In this document: one piece after another, positions 1 through 11,427 of the stretch | Layout of the letters: every line of letters begins with the position of its first letter | How positions within the stretch are numbered: position 1 is the first letter of the stretch | Source of the DNA: Selaginella moellendorffii | Taxonomy: Eukaryota; Streptophyta; Lycopodiopsida; Selaginellales; Selaginellaceae | Reading direction: 5' to 3' | Assembly: GCF_000143415.4 (NCBI RefSeq) | Contig: NW_003314301.1 | Location: forward strand, 836,093-900,092 | Length of the DNA stretch: 64,000 nucleotides | Notes under the pieces: model-generated | The model's database searches: none | Told to the model about the DNA's origin: nothing | Seen by the model: the letters and a program-made list of their open reading frames with translations, nothing else | Position numbers and translations under genes: made by a program

Positions 1-460
1 GGTCTCGGTCTCGGTCTCGGTCTCGGTCCCAGTCTCGGTCCCGGTCTCGGTTCCATCTTGGACTCCATCTCGGACTCCACCTCGGGTTCCATCTCAGACT
101 CCACCTCGGGTCCAATCTTGGACTCCATCTCAGGTCCATCTCGGACTCCATCTGGGGTCCATCTCAGGTCCATCTCAGGTCCATCTCAGGTCCATCTCAG
201 ACTCCATCTTGGGTCCGTCTCAGACTCCATCTCGGGTCCGTCTCGGACTCAATCTCGAGTCCATCTCGGGTCCATCTCAGACTCCATCTTGGGTCCATCT
301 CGGACTCCATCTCGAGTCCATCTTGGTTCCATCTCAGATCCACCTCGGACTCCACCTCAAACTCCATCTCGAACTCTATCTCGGGTCCATCTCAGATCCA
401 TCTCAGACTTCATCTCGGATCCATCTCGGACTCAATCTCGGGTCCATCTTGGGTCCCTTT
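1..460. repeat. 12-bp minisatellite, GGACTCCATCTC-type units
   Basis: Near-tandem array of about 12-bp units alternating between GGACTCCATCTC and GGTCCATCTC variants; the first 50 bases are a 6-bp GGTCTC sub-array. The unit is 11/12 identical to the reverse complement of the minisatellite inside the chromovirus LTRs at about 45640-45910 and 52040-52310 (GGACTCGATCTC). It may be a remnant of a related LTR in minus orientation, but the flanking LTR sequence is not recognisable here. The Ser/Pro-rich open frames across it are by-products of the repeat. Confidence 0.9.
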
Positions 461-3400
461 TCCAGAGACTCACTTATCTCTCACTTCGTGCTTGTTCCTC
501 GAGCACTTCGTTGGGAGTTCCACTCTTGCTCTTGACCTTTCAAGTTGAAACTTTTAGTCCAAACGTGTTATACTCGTTTGGTTTTTGCTTCGGCCACTAC
601 CACATGGCACCCTTTCGGCTCCACTTTGGGGCCTAGGGATTTTGTGTCTCACACCTTGTTTGCAATAGCTCCCCATGATGTTTGAGGAGGCCAGTAGCAA
701 GGCTGGATAGAGCTGAGGCCAAACTTTGCAGACTTGACATGGGCCTCACCACCATTGAATTGCCTTGCACGCCGGACAAATACTCTTGGGTTGGTCATGG
801 ATGAAGGTTGGATTCCTGAGGCTTGGAGTGATAGTAGAATCGCATGTTAGGCCGTGCCGGGTTGGAAAGGAATATTGAAGTATAAGCCACCCTATATGAG
901 ACACTCTAGGAGGTCCACTACTAGCTCGTCAAGTTCTATCACCTTCACAAATGGCTCTCTTTTCCGCCCATACAAGTGTACATGCCAAGTCTTCGGGATT
1001 GCTCCACTTGGTGACAAGAACTGTGGTGAACGGCCAGGGGACCAAGGGTGTCGTAAATGACATCCCACCAATGACTTTGGATTGACTGCCACAACGTCCA
1101 CGACGACAAGATAAGAATTGCCGATTGTTATCAGCATAGGTGTGCACTGCAGCCACAAGCAGTGAGAGAGTCTAGCATAGTGAAACAAAAATGAGTTAAA
1201 CAAATCTAAAGAAAAAAAAATGAAGAGTGCATGGGGTCATGTTATACTTGTGGCTCACATGGCAGCCTTCCTTGAGGGTCAGCTTGAACATATCTAGATG
1301 TTGAAGCTCCACTAGATGATGATGTCGATCCTTGGGAATAATTGTGGAAAGCTGATGGGGAACTATAAGCTCGCTGGTGTGGCAGCATTGTCAACTCACC
1401 CTACGCAGAAAAACACATGGAAAAAAGACAGGTACAAATCAAAAACTTACCAAGCTAGACCGCTTGTTGCTTCAGGAGGTAGATGGCCAGGTACTAGCAC
1501 TTGTACTGGTAAATGGAGTTGCAAGAGTTGTAGCGGCTGGTGGAGTTACGGGGCTAGTAGTAGTGGCACCATATGGGGTTCTGTGAGCACATCCTATAGT
1601 TGGTGTTGGTGGCAACGTTCTAGATTGGACAACACCATGGGCATGAGGCGTCTAGAATTGCTCATTTCGGACGCTCGAGATGCTACTTTCCACAGGAAGG
1701 TGAGGAGAACAAAACATGCTAGAGGTTCCACATATGTTGCAATGTATGCACTCTGCTTGCTCAAATGCAGTCGGGAGCTGTGGATGGGATGCTGTTGGAG
1801 TTGATGTCCCTGCTGCGGAGCTTGGAAAATCAAGTGGCTAGCATGTGTCTCATGGGACTATTGGCTATACTGATTGTGGAACATTGAGTGCTTGGTTGTG
1901 TGCTCGCGAGGTATTTCCTGCACAGTGTCTACTACTGTTGAGGCGTGTGGCATTCTTGCTTCGAGCATAGAAACCACAAGGGATTAGTTATGCAAACCTG
2001 ATCGAGGAGAAGCTACCCACCATCACAACTGTGGCGCTCTTGCTTGTAGTCTTGCGATCGAGGGAGTGTGCACTAGAACTCTTGCCTCCAGTTAGATGAC
2101 ACAAATCGATTAGAAGAATGAACAAACCATCGATAAAATCATGTCATAAAATGAAATCACCCCGTATCCAAGGCACAATTAATATGGGTGGGACCCTAAT
2201 CCCAAATGTGGGAACCCTAAAATTGAAGAAATCAAGAATTGAATTTAAATTTGAAATGTATACTAAAGAGCACTCAATTTTTTCCGAGTATGGCCAAGTA
2301 TAACTTTTCCAAAGCTTGTCACTTCACTAGTGTTGCTGTAAGTAAGGCACTCTCGGTGTAAAGTGGTAGATCTACACCCACAACATCAATCATTGCACAC
2401 TCCATTGTTAGATCCAAATGAAGTAAATATTGCTTGTCCAAGTTGAGTCCCTCCTGATGCATAAAAAATGTCAGGTTTCGAACAATGCCAAGAGCCTGTA
2501 AGGTAGCCAAGCACAATGAAATAGATTTAAAGAAATTATTCTATTCTTGCTCTAAAGGTTACCTCTGACAGAGTTGCACCTTCGATATTGGAAAGAAATG
2601 GTCCAAGAACGTCTTCAATATCTTTTCCACCAATAGCCGGCATAATCCTACAAAAGCACAATTTATAAAGAATTCTGTAACATTACCAAAAATATTACCC
2701 ATACTCTCGTTCCATCGGTTGAAATAAGTTTGCAGGAACATGAGATGGTCTGAAGTAATCACCACATCGATATGGACGAACCTCATGGAGGTTCCAGGTT
2801 GCAACCCAGTGTGAAATATCCTTCTTGAGGTACAAAGCAAAGTCACAATGTATATGGCAAAGTGCATAAACCTCTTTATTTCTGTAAATTTGTCATCGAA
2901 TCCTTATCATGTGCCTCTGTTCCAGCCTACTTAGATTGTGAGTGGCTAAGGCCTCACAAATTTTGTGTCGGCAAACCAGTATCCTTCAGTTTGACAACTA
3001 GATCGAGAATTGATAATCCTCTAGTTTGTGCCACCTAAATTCATGACATTGTTAGTTTGAACATGATGAAGTACCTCTTTAAGTGGTACTTTATAATATA
3101 CACCTCTCCAATTTAGATCAACAAGCCACACGTATTTGTACAGTGTTGGCTTGGAAATTCTAAGATAGCATATGAGGTAAGTAGTAGTCTTAGTTTTGAG
3201 GATCTTCAAGTGCATCCAAGTGCCAAATGCAACTAGACTACCGAATCCCCTCAATTGCAAAAAATTAAAGAAGGCCTAGAAACGTGCAAATCATGAATCT
3301 AGGAGGTTGAAAACTAAGTAAACCTCTAGGAGAGCATTGTTGTCACTATCCATATTGGAACTATAGTCCAAATCACTAAAATGGGATGGAAGGCCATCCA

Positions 3401-3886
3401 CCTCGTCTTCCTCCATGTCTTCCAATAAACCGGGAAGAAAAAATTTCAATGACACAAATTTGAAGTAAACTAGGGAGTCATGGTAGGAACTTAAAAGTCC
3501 ATAGAGAGCAATTGAGTAGTAAATAAAAGCCACTTCCACACATTGCCCACAAAAACATTTGAAACCAATCATTAGCAAACTAAGCTACCTTCCACATCTG
3601 CTACCAAGAAACATGCCAAGCAGGGCGCTAAGGCAAGGAAGTGTCTCCTAAACCCTATGACTTGATGAATCCCTATGTCATGGGGTCAAACTTGATGATA
3701 TGTGGCATCTATATATAGCATATTATGGGGACATCATTGGCCCATTGGGCCAGCATCCATGGGGTATCCATGAGGCATCCAAATGACATTTAATGCCGAA
3801 CAAATAGAAAAATGCCACATGGACACTGTATTGTGAGTGAAATCTGCCACAGTAACACTCACCCTTTTACAAATTGCATGTCATAC
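461..3886. other. Region with no recognisable gene
   Basis: Only short open frames on both strands, none with a motif I recognise. The minus frames at 2559-2867, 3021-3260 and 3291-3578 could be decayed pieces of one older element: they lie in order on one strand, and one carries an acidic stretch near 3340-3430. I cannot name it. 1480-1620 is rich in Gly/Ser/Trp codons of low complexity. Confidence 0.4.
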
Positions 3887-6035
3887 CAAACACACACACA
3901 CACACACAAACACTCTCCTCTTTACCAAGTGAGAAAACAAAGAGAGTATAGGTTATATTTGATACTTATAACTCTTCTCTTCCAAAATTCATGTGTATTT
4001 CTCTCTCTTTCTCTAGTTTTTTTCTCATCTGGAGAGCATATTCACTTGATGGATGAAGGTTGATCACAAACAATGCCCTCAAAAAGATTGTGAAGGGTTG
4101 TTTTGTATAGAACAGACAAAAGCAAAGAAAAATTCTTTGATTAAAACTCTTTGAACGTTCTTCCAAGCTTCTAAAAAATGGGTTGTTTGGCGATCACTCT
4201 CTCTGGATTTGAATAGATCATTCGCAGCAAGAGATGTTTGAATGTTTAAAAGTTTGACACTGGGCTGGCTGGTGCTCACTCCTTCCAGCGCGTGCGCTGG
4301 TCCTACCATTCCAGACTACTAAGAATTTCTCTCTAGTTTAAGGCTGTGTCCCAAAGACGACACATTTAGACTGGCGCTTTCTCTAAGGGGGCGGGGGTGG
4401 ACAAAAGTAGGGGCATGAGTGCATGGAAGCTTCGAGGTTTGGTTGCCTAAAGTCAAGTTGCCACACTAGGAGTCAGTGTTTTGCATTGCTACCTACAACA
4501 GCCAGCCAATGAGGAAGGAGAAGAGAAGAAGATTGGGTTTGAGTGGCCTAGCCCACTCAAACTAGAACATGCACATAATCTCTTTTGCTATTGGTCCACC
4601 ACCTAATTTTACACTTCTACACAAACATCAGGTACATAAGTATGTTATTTAATTTTATTAACAGAGGGACACTAAGAAATGTGATCAAGATATATAAAAA
4701 TATCTTAATATTTCCAATCTCAGAAATATCATGCTTTTTCACAGCACTTTTCCAAAGATATCTGCAAGGCAATGTAATACATTTTTTTAAAACAAAACTA
4801 AATAATCTAACTAATATTTGTGTTCATATTGCATTATTCTTCAAAATCTTGACATTGTGAGACATTAGATTCAACAATTATATTATAGCGTACAAATAAT
4901 TCTTTCTTTTTGCAACTTTGCCAAATAAATGTGATTGTAAAGAGAAATAAAAATAGATAAAATATTAAAAATTAACTCCTAAACCAAATTTATTTAGGCT
5001 GAAAAAAATATTTATTCCAGAATCTTTCTACTTCTAGGGAATAATCAATTCAATAATTTATATATTATTTTGAAGTTATAGTTTTTATTTTTTGAAAAAC
5101 ATTGTACTAAATATAAAAGTGAGGTATAATTTTGTTAATTCTTTACTTAGAAAAATAAATAACCCAAATATTAAAACTAATTTGTAAAGTAAAAGGAGGT
5201 AATAGCACAAATATATCTTTTTTTATTATGTTTATATCATATTTTGTTATCTTTATAATAGTTACAACCATCTTCAATAATAAAATAGTGTTATGAGTAT
5301 TAAATTACAAATTCAAATATTTATAAATTAAGATACTAGTCTTGACTAAACTTTAACTTTATTGTTTTCTATCCAAGGGTTCATTATGTAGCATGCAAAA
5401 ATATCATTATTTCATTGCTTATTATGTAATACACCACATCAAATAAAATTAAATATATAGTTTTCCCCAAAAGGCAAATCAATGGTTATTTATATTTTTA
5501 TTAACTGCCAAACTAAATTCATCATATTTTTGCTTAACTCAAAATATGTATATTTGAGTGCAAAAATATTAAATAACAATAAATAAAATTTTATAAAATA
5601 AAATGCTTTATAAAATAACAAATAAAAAATAAAGTTTAAAATAATCTATTAAAGTGTTCTAAGGAAGAAAAAAAAACTAATTTTGACACTACACTAAATT
5701 TTTATATTATTAATTTATAATTATTCTTAACTTTTAATTTTGCCTTATGTGCTGTTAGAATGGCAAAATTTAATGTAAGAAAACTTTATCTTATTTAAAA
5801 AGATAAAATGTAATTAAGTTTCAAATCATGTTAAAAAGTTTACCCTAACAAACAGAACTTTAGGTTTAGTGGTGATGGACCAGGCTTCTGCAAGTGTGGG
5901 AATCAGTCCCGTAGGGAATGTGAGCTTAGATCCAACTTACCCTCACAGGATTAGTTCACGAGATTTTCAAGAGCGTTTGGGAGAAGACTAGCCAGGGTTT
6001 GCTTTTCCTCTCTCTCTCTTTTGTCTGAGCTCCAC
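3887..6035. repeat. AT-rich long repeat R1
   Basis: Non-coding repeat starting at a (CA)n tract (about 3889-3908). It contains a GC-richer block (4340-4560) and then about 1.3 kb of very AT-rich DNA. It matches R2 (11428-13255) over nearly its whole length in the same orientation; R2 lacks the block around 4166-4310. The last 800 bp also match R3 (about 14930-15785). The right end (5840-6035) is the best conserved in the copies. It has no coding potential and could be a non-autonomous transposon or a segmental duplication. Terminal structures are not resolved. Confidence 0.8.
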
Positions 6036-6401
6036 AAACAGATTTTTCCCCTCGAGGATGTACACGTGGCAACCGGTAATTGGAGGTTTAAGTCAGTCGT
6101 TTTTGTTCTCGAGAACATGGCTGGGCACTAGAAGGCGCAGTGTTCTGGAGAACATGTACAGCCACGTAGGATGACTGCCTCTCGGTGGGACATTGATTTA
6201 ATCTTGAAAGGTACGCTCGTTACATGCGACGATCGTTATTAAGTCGTGCTTTAGTCTTCTTTTCTTACGTTTTTAATGGTGTCATGTAAAAATTTAGAAA
6301 AATAATGGAACACGGCATGCATCATTTTGTATGTATGAACTAGCGAGAGAACGTAGAGGACGTTATATGCTTGTGTTGAGCAAAATACAGAGCTTGCATC
6401 C
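6036..6401 (+). promoter_or_regulatory. NLR1 upstream region with G-box
   Basis: Shares blocks with the regions upstream of NLR2 and NLR3: a G-box CACGTG at 6063-6068, the phrase around 6185-6220 ending in GAAAGGTACGCTCGTTACA, and the segment just before the ATG (AAAATACAGAGCTTG). Conservation across the three paralogues suggests the promoter was duplicated with each gene. G-boxes bind bZIP/bHLH factors in plants (established). Use here is inferred. Confidence 0.5.
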
Positions 6402-9265
6402 ATGGCCAGCCTCGATCCCACGGGTGTGCTGGGAGCGCTTGTTTCTGAAGCTGTCAGAGAAGTGATTGGGCTTGCCAAGTCTGCCATTCATTGCAAGAAG
6501 AAGTGCAGGGAGTTGGAAGATTCATTGACCAAAGCATCAGATCTGCTAGGTGAAATGAATTCTGCTGCCGAGGGCTCTCTGAGCTCCTCACAACTGGATT
6601 CCTGGCTGAAAGCCCTCCAAGCCAAGGTTGAAGAGGCTAAACCTCTTGTTCTTGAATGTCAGTCTCTGCAAAATCCCATTCTAGATGGCCGAAAGAGGTA
6701 GTTTGGTTGTGCTTCTCTTGGGATATTTCTGAATTTCTGAATTGAGTTTGTGATTTTGTTTCAGGATACAGCTTGCTACCAAGATCGAACACTGTTCCAA
6801 GGCGATCCATGGGCACTTGGCTGCAGCTTCTCTACATCTTGGCGTTGAGATTCTGAAGAACATTGATACATTGAAGAAGCACAATGAGGTCCCGTCTAAT
6901 GTCGTTCCAAAGGAAGAACAGCATGTTGTTCCTCTGGATAAGCACATTTTCGGTATGGAAGAGACGCTGGAGCGGGTTGTATCAGACTTGCTGGAGTCCC
7001 CTATAAGCAGGAAGTGGGTTGGAGTCCATGGAGCAGGAGGTGCTGGAAAAACACTCCTGGCCAAACGAGTATGTGACAACGATCAAGTCAAGGGGCGTTT
7101 CGATCCAGTTTTGTGGCTAACATTCGGTCAGTCGGTTCAGGTACATTCCTTAAGCTTATAATGCAACATATTGAGCGGCTATGGTTGGATCTCCTCAGGT
7201 GGAAGCAAAGCAAGACGAACTTGCCAAAAAAATCCAACTAGAAGGCGATAAGATCAGCAATGAAGCACTGAGGAGGGGGCTTGTTGGGAAGAGATGCTTG
7301 CTAGTGTTGGATGATGTCTGGAAGTTCAACGATGTGAATCTCTTTGATGTGGTGCAAGAGAATGGAAGCAAGATCTTCATTACCACTCGAAAACATGATG
7401 TGCTTGACAGTAGAGGTGCAATCAAAACCGAGATGGGGCTCTTGGGAAAGGAAGACAGCATGAAGTTGTTCGCAGTCCACGCATTCCCAAACCAAAATCA
7501 CGCTCAAGTCAGCAAGGCAGTGGTGGAGCAAGTTGTGGAAAAGTGTGGGGGGCTTCCACTGGTCTTGGAGGTAATTGGCAGGAGAATGGCAGCCACACAA
7601 GATTGGGACTACGTTCTGAGCAAACTCAAGGATCAGCAAGTTATTGCTCTTGATGAGGAAGAACAGGTACTGCAGCGACTCAAGCTGGGTTACGATGCAT
7701 TATTGCCTCTTCGCATCCAGCAGCACTTTCTCTTCTTTGCTGCATTTCCAGAAGACTGGCCGATTCGATTTTGGGAGCTGTTCAGGTGTTGGAAAGGGGA
7801 AGGGCTGGTTGCCAACACAGCAGAGGCCAAGAATGTTTTAGAAAGGCTCAAGAATCACGCACTTATCACTGAAGAAGGAAAAGACCGGCCAGGGGAGAAT
7901 AAGAGGTACAGGATTCACAATGCGAAAGCAGAAAGCTATTTGGGAAATAGGAGGTACAGGATTCACGATGCGTTGCTGGCTCTTGCTTTGCACATCCTGG
8001 AACAAGAAGGCCCCAAGTGTTATTTCAAGGCTGGGCAGTCGCAGATGAGGGATGTGGGGGACGCCTTCACGAGTAACTACAGCAGGATTTCACTGTTTGA
8101 GTGTGGAATTTCGGAAATCCCTCTGCCTAAGAAGAACAGGGTCAAAGTTTCCAGCACCACTTGCCTGCTCTTGGATTATAATCTCGATCTCACTGCATTG
8201 CCAAGCCTCTCTCTTTTCAAAGGCTTGAAGGTTTTGTGCCTGAGTCACACTGAGGTGGTAAGTCTGCCACATAGCATTGGACAGCTCAAGACTCTGGAGA
8301 CTCTGGATTTGTCTTGGAATGCTTCACTCAAAAGCATCCCAGATTCACTGGGCAACTTGGCGAATTTATCATATTTGAATTTGCAAGACTGTCCGAAACT
8401 CAAGTCTTTCCCTGTGGATGCTTTGCTCAAACTCACCAAGCTGGTCTACTTAAACGGAGGTGCATGTTTTACAATGTGGACATGCCACAGGCTGCATCAT
8501 CGGTTTTTGAAACATCTGAAATGCGTAAACAGAAGGCTTGGAAGGGATGGGATGTTTCAAGCATTGACAGAGTTGGAGGTGTTGATTATCAAAGCACATT
8601 TGGGTATTGGCGTGCCCACCATTTCTCAACTGGCATCACTCAAGGTCCTCAACATCGACACCTGTCCCTCCTTGAAGGACCTCTCCATCTCGTTCCTTCC
8701 AAAGCTAGAGACATTTACTCTAGGTTTCTGCGACGAAGTGACCACCATCAACATATCCGAGTGCCCATCACTGAGAGTTGTTCATATCGAGTACATTCAC
8801 AGGCTTGCCCGTGTTGCATTCGGTGGCAAGTTCCCACGACTTGAAGAAATAATCCTTGAAGGACTTCAACAGCTGTCAGATGTCTCTTTAGGTGCCGTGG
8901 ATGCCTTCCCACAGCTGATGCAGCTGCAAATACAAGGCTGTTGTATTGACCAATTACCAGAATGGTTCGCTTCACTCACAACATTGAGAACTCTGAGATT
9001 AATTTTTTTGGGGAAGTTGGATGTGATACCCGATGGTGTTGCAAGGCTTCCTCTGCTAAGAAGGCTTGATCTGCAAGGTTGCGAGAAGATCCGCGTGTTA
9101 CCCTTTGCAGATTCTGAGGACAGCTCCTTCTATCCATCCCTGAAGTACTTACGCTTATGCAACACATCCGTCTCTCGAAAGCACCTCTCGCAACGCCTTC
9201 GAAAAATTGCAGAGTTACGTTTTTTAGAAGATGAGGACCTCTGCAATAACCAAATCTCAAATTAA
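6402..9265 (+). CDS. NLR1: CC_R (RPW8-like)-NB-ARC-LRR immune receptor
   Basis: Predicted three exons, 6402-6697, 6765-7140 and 7199-9265 (introns 67 and 58 bp, both GT-AG, phases 2 and 0), giving 912 residues. The N-terminal ~150 residues are a helical RPW8/CC_R-like domain (start MASLDPTGVL, conserved in all three copies). NB-ARC motifs: P-loop GVHGAGGAGKTLL (about residue 185), kinase-2 CLLVLDDVW (about 257), RNBS-B GSKIFITTRK, GLPL as CGGLPLVLEVIG (about 341), and an MHD-type motif IHD. The LRR domain follows from about 540. Two oddities: a 16-codon tandem duplication gives two copies of the RYRIH(N/D) segment (7903-7924 and 7951-7972), and the amplified 46-residue LRR units of NLR2 and NLR3 are absent. 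Likely a cytosolic receptor or helper activating immune cell death (family knowledge). It appears intact. Confidence 0.85.
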
Positions 9266-9267
9266 CG

Positions 9268-9430
9268 AAGCTTTGGAACAACATTGTGCAAACCTGCGAA
9301 GGGTAACAATCTGCAAAGAGTCCATCTTTCATGATCAGTGTCATGTTGGCAGTACTCCAGTTCAACCTGGAAAACGAACACACAGAATCATAGTAAACCT
9401 CGTTTTACCTCGAGCAAACAAACCAGCACC
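9268..9430 (-). pseudogene. Fused fragments: P450 C-terminus and methyltransferase 3' end
   Basis: Just past the NLR1 stop, minus-strand sequence encodes the last residues of the CYP94-like P450 (NMTLIMKDGL-type end, about 9320-9350). It is joined directly to the start of the last exon of the methyltransferase (VELEYC-type, about 9350-9368) and its preceding intron and exon edge. The same junction follows NLR2 and NLR3, so it predates the duplications. Confidence 0.6.
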
Positions 9431-9770
9431 CCATCTTAAGAGTGCTCCACCGGGAAAGAAGAGCATCTCGCCCGCGATCTGACGAAGCCGAGCGTGGTAT
9501 TCCCCGAGGAATCCACCGCTGCGCGGCCTGGCGGCTGCTGCTGGTGGATGCTGTTGGCGATATCCACGCAGGTGTTCCAGATCCGGTACCTCAGCTTCCA
9601 CATTTGCAGCCGCTGCTCCTCGGAGAGCTCGGATTTGAGGCCAAGCACGCATTCTTGGAGCTCGGAGAAGTCTGCTCGATGTCGCAAACGAGGCGCTCGA
9701 TTCTCCGCAGCGGATTCACATTAGCCTCATCGCCGATCCCTGGATCACCAAGTACCTCCGAGATGAGCAT
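9431..9770 (-). pseudogene. ZIP4/SPO22 N-terminal fragment
   Basis: Minus-strand reading from ATG at 9770 gives MLISEVL. A shift of frame then leads into RADFSELQECVLGLKSELSE and a WKLRYRIWNTCVDIANSI segment, typical of the N-terminal region of the meiotic TPR protein ZIP4/SPO22. It ends in a QQ/PPGR-rich stretch and EYHARLRQIAGEMLF. Only this first piece exists here. The frame change is shared with the copies at 24726-25075 and 41483-41844, so a broken piece was duplicated. Confidence 0.6.
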
Positions 9771-10054
9771 CGTGAGACGCTCGTCCTCCCGCGCCATAAA
9801 CCCTAACCTTTTCCTCTTTGTTAACCGATCGGTGCGCCAGCAATGGAGGCGCGGAAGGTATGGAATCTCTCGTAGTTGCCGCTTCACAGCGTTAGCTTCC
9901 AGTCTTAGCACTGTTGAGCTTGAGCAAGATTTTCCGCGAGAGGTACGTTCGCTACACGCGACTAGAGTGAGTGGTGCGTGCTTGAGTCTTCTTTCCGTCC
10001 GTTTTTAATGGTTTCGCTTAAAAAATTCCTGGTTGTCTGGAGGAATCTCTGATA

Positions 10055-10703
10055 ATGGGTCCTTCTGGTGAAGCAGCTCGAGAGGACGGATCCAGAGAGC
10101 TCCCTCGGCGTCATGTCGACGACGAAATTCCCAAATCGTCTTCGCCAACGATACGCTACCTTCTCAAGAGGAGTGGGTATCGACATGCTCTTTTCAGTGG
10201 CATCGTCACACTCATCATGGGAGGGTTGGTTTTTTCCTTCATTTGATCTTTTTTCTTCGGGTTGCAGAGCGGTCCTTCTCAAATGCATTCACTGCCACAG
10301 GAATTGTCTGCGGCTTCCTGATAATGCTCGTTGTGGCCTCGGCAGATACTTACACTTGTGATCAGCTTCTCAGACAAGCTTATTCTCGATTATGAGTCTC
10401 TTGCTTTCCACATTGGTGGGAAGTGGTGGAAGGTTCTCTCTCTCTTTTTTGTTTTTGTTTTCTTTTTTTGAAGTTTCTAAAAGCTTTCTCTCTTTTCTTT
10501 TTTTTCACAGCTTGCTACCGAAATTAGCATAGTGGTTCTGCCCATTGGGACCATTATAGGCAGCATTCAGGAAGTCAGTGAAGCTGCTGTCATCGGCATT
10601 GAAAACATCACTTCCAATGTTAACAGGTAACAGGCGTGTGCTTATGATCCTGTCTGTCGTCTTCATTGTCGCTCCATTTTGCCTGGTGGAAAAACTGAAA
10701 CAG
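10055..10703 (+). pseudogene. Amino acid transporter (SLC38/AAAP-type) N-terminal gene fragment
   Basis: Reads MGPSGEAAREDGS through IPKSSSPTIRYLLKRSGYRH and SGIVTLIMGG. After an intron-like gap it continues with TGIVCGFLIMLVVASADTYT, then AFHIGGKWWK, ISIVVLPIGTIIGS and, past another short gap, ILSVVFIVAPFCLVEKLKQ. The hydrophobic segments and order match the first transmembrane helices of AAAP/SLC38 amino acid transporters. A frame change around 10290 and loss of everything downstream make it a remnant. Copies lie at 25358-25922 and 42159-42668. Confidence 0.5.
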
Positions 10704-10865
10704 GTATAATTTTCCAAACAGGTGGTGCTTCGTGCTTTTGTTATTGCCGTTGCGTTGCAGCCCTAACCACACTGTAAAACGTCAACAAATGTAAGCAACA
10801 GTTACATTTCCTTGCTGACATTGTTTTCTATTTTCTTTACTCTCGAGCTCTCGGAATCACTGGAA
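10704..10865. other. Short non-coding linker
   Basis: No gene seen; it joins the transporter fragment to a P450 fragment. Confidence 0.4.
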
Positions 10866-10990
10866 TCCATTCTTGATGGCTAGAGTCATGTTGATACTGT
10901 AACGGGGCTCTGTGTCTGATGCCATCTCGAACTTAAACTCTGGCAACAGAGCAGCTACCAGAGACTTCATTTGCAGCGTAGCCATAGACA
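10866..10990 (-). pseudogene. P450 C-terminal fragment
   Basis: Minus-strand reading gives MATLQMKSLVAALLPEFKF, then ...EPRYSINMTLAIKNG. This is the segment after the haem loop at the end of CYP86-clan P450s. It is more diverged from the two intact P450s here than the other fragments, so it derives from a different paralogue. No other part of the gene is present. Confidence 0.65.
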
Positions 10991-11094
10991 GGTCTGTATC
11001 TCACCACCATCTCTCATCGCCATCTCGCCAAGACCGAGGATCAAACTCGGTGTTTATGTGTGTGACTTAACTGATGCCTTCTGTTTTGCTTTCC

Positions 11095-11337
11095 AGGCTG
11101 TCTGCCAAACCAGCCGAGAGGGCCGAGACGTCGTCAAAGTCGTCCGCGAAAGACATATCGCCGCGCTCGAGAAGCCCGTCACCGGCCCGTCCCGTGACGC
11201 CTCCCAGGGCCTCGCCTCCCAGGCTCGTCGACGAGCTCAAGCTCCAGCTAGAAAAGGGGGAGATGCTCAAGAGAACCATCCCGGCAAATGCTGGATCAGC
11301 AGCAGCAGCAGCACCGAGGCAGTGGATTGGTGTGTAG
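11095..11337 (+). pseudogene. Unrecognised Ser/Pro-rich exon fragment
   Basis: GC-rich stretch preceded by a splice-acceptor-like TTTCCAG at about 11091-11097. One frame reads a basic Ser/Pro-rich segment (SPRSRSPSPARPVTPPRASP), then LVDELKLQLEKGEMLKRTI, an Ala run and a stop. The base composition differs sharply from its surroundings, so it is probably one exon of a host gene. I do not recognise the family. Confidence 0.35.
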
Positions 11338-11427
11338 AGGCGGTGGAGATGATTCGCAGTGCCAAGTTTTAAAGGTTTTGGACTGTGGAAGGCAGCAGCA
11401 GCAAGCTAAGAACAGGCCAAACTCACA

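Noticed and set aside
1-460. CRISPR-like regular repeats
   Set aside because: Units are ~12 bp and directly adjacent without unique spacers, and the genome is eukaryotic.
58-636. Ser/Pro-rich open reading frame at the left edge
   Set aside because: It is an open frame produced by the 12-bp minisatellite; other frames are open too and no domain is present.
8314-8844. Long secondary frames inside the NLR LRR regions
   Set aside because: Shadows of the receptor coding frame; translations show no family.
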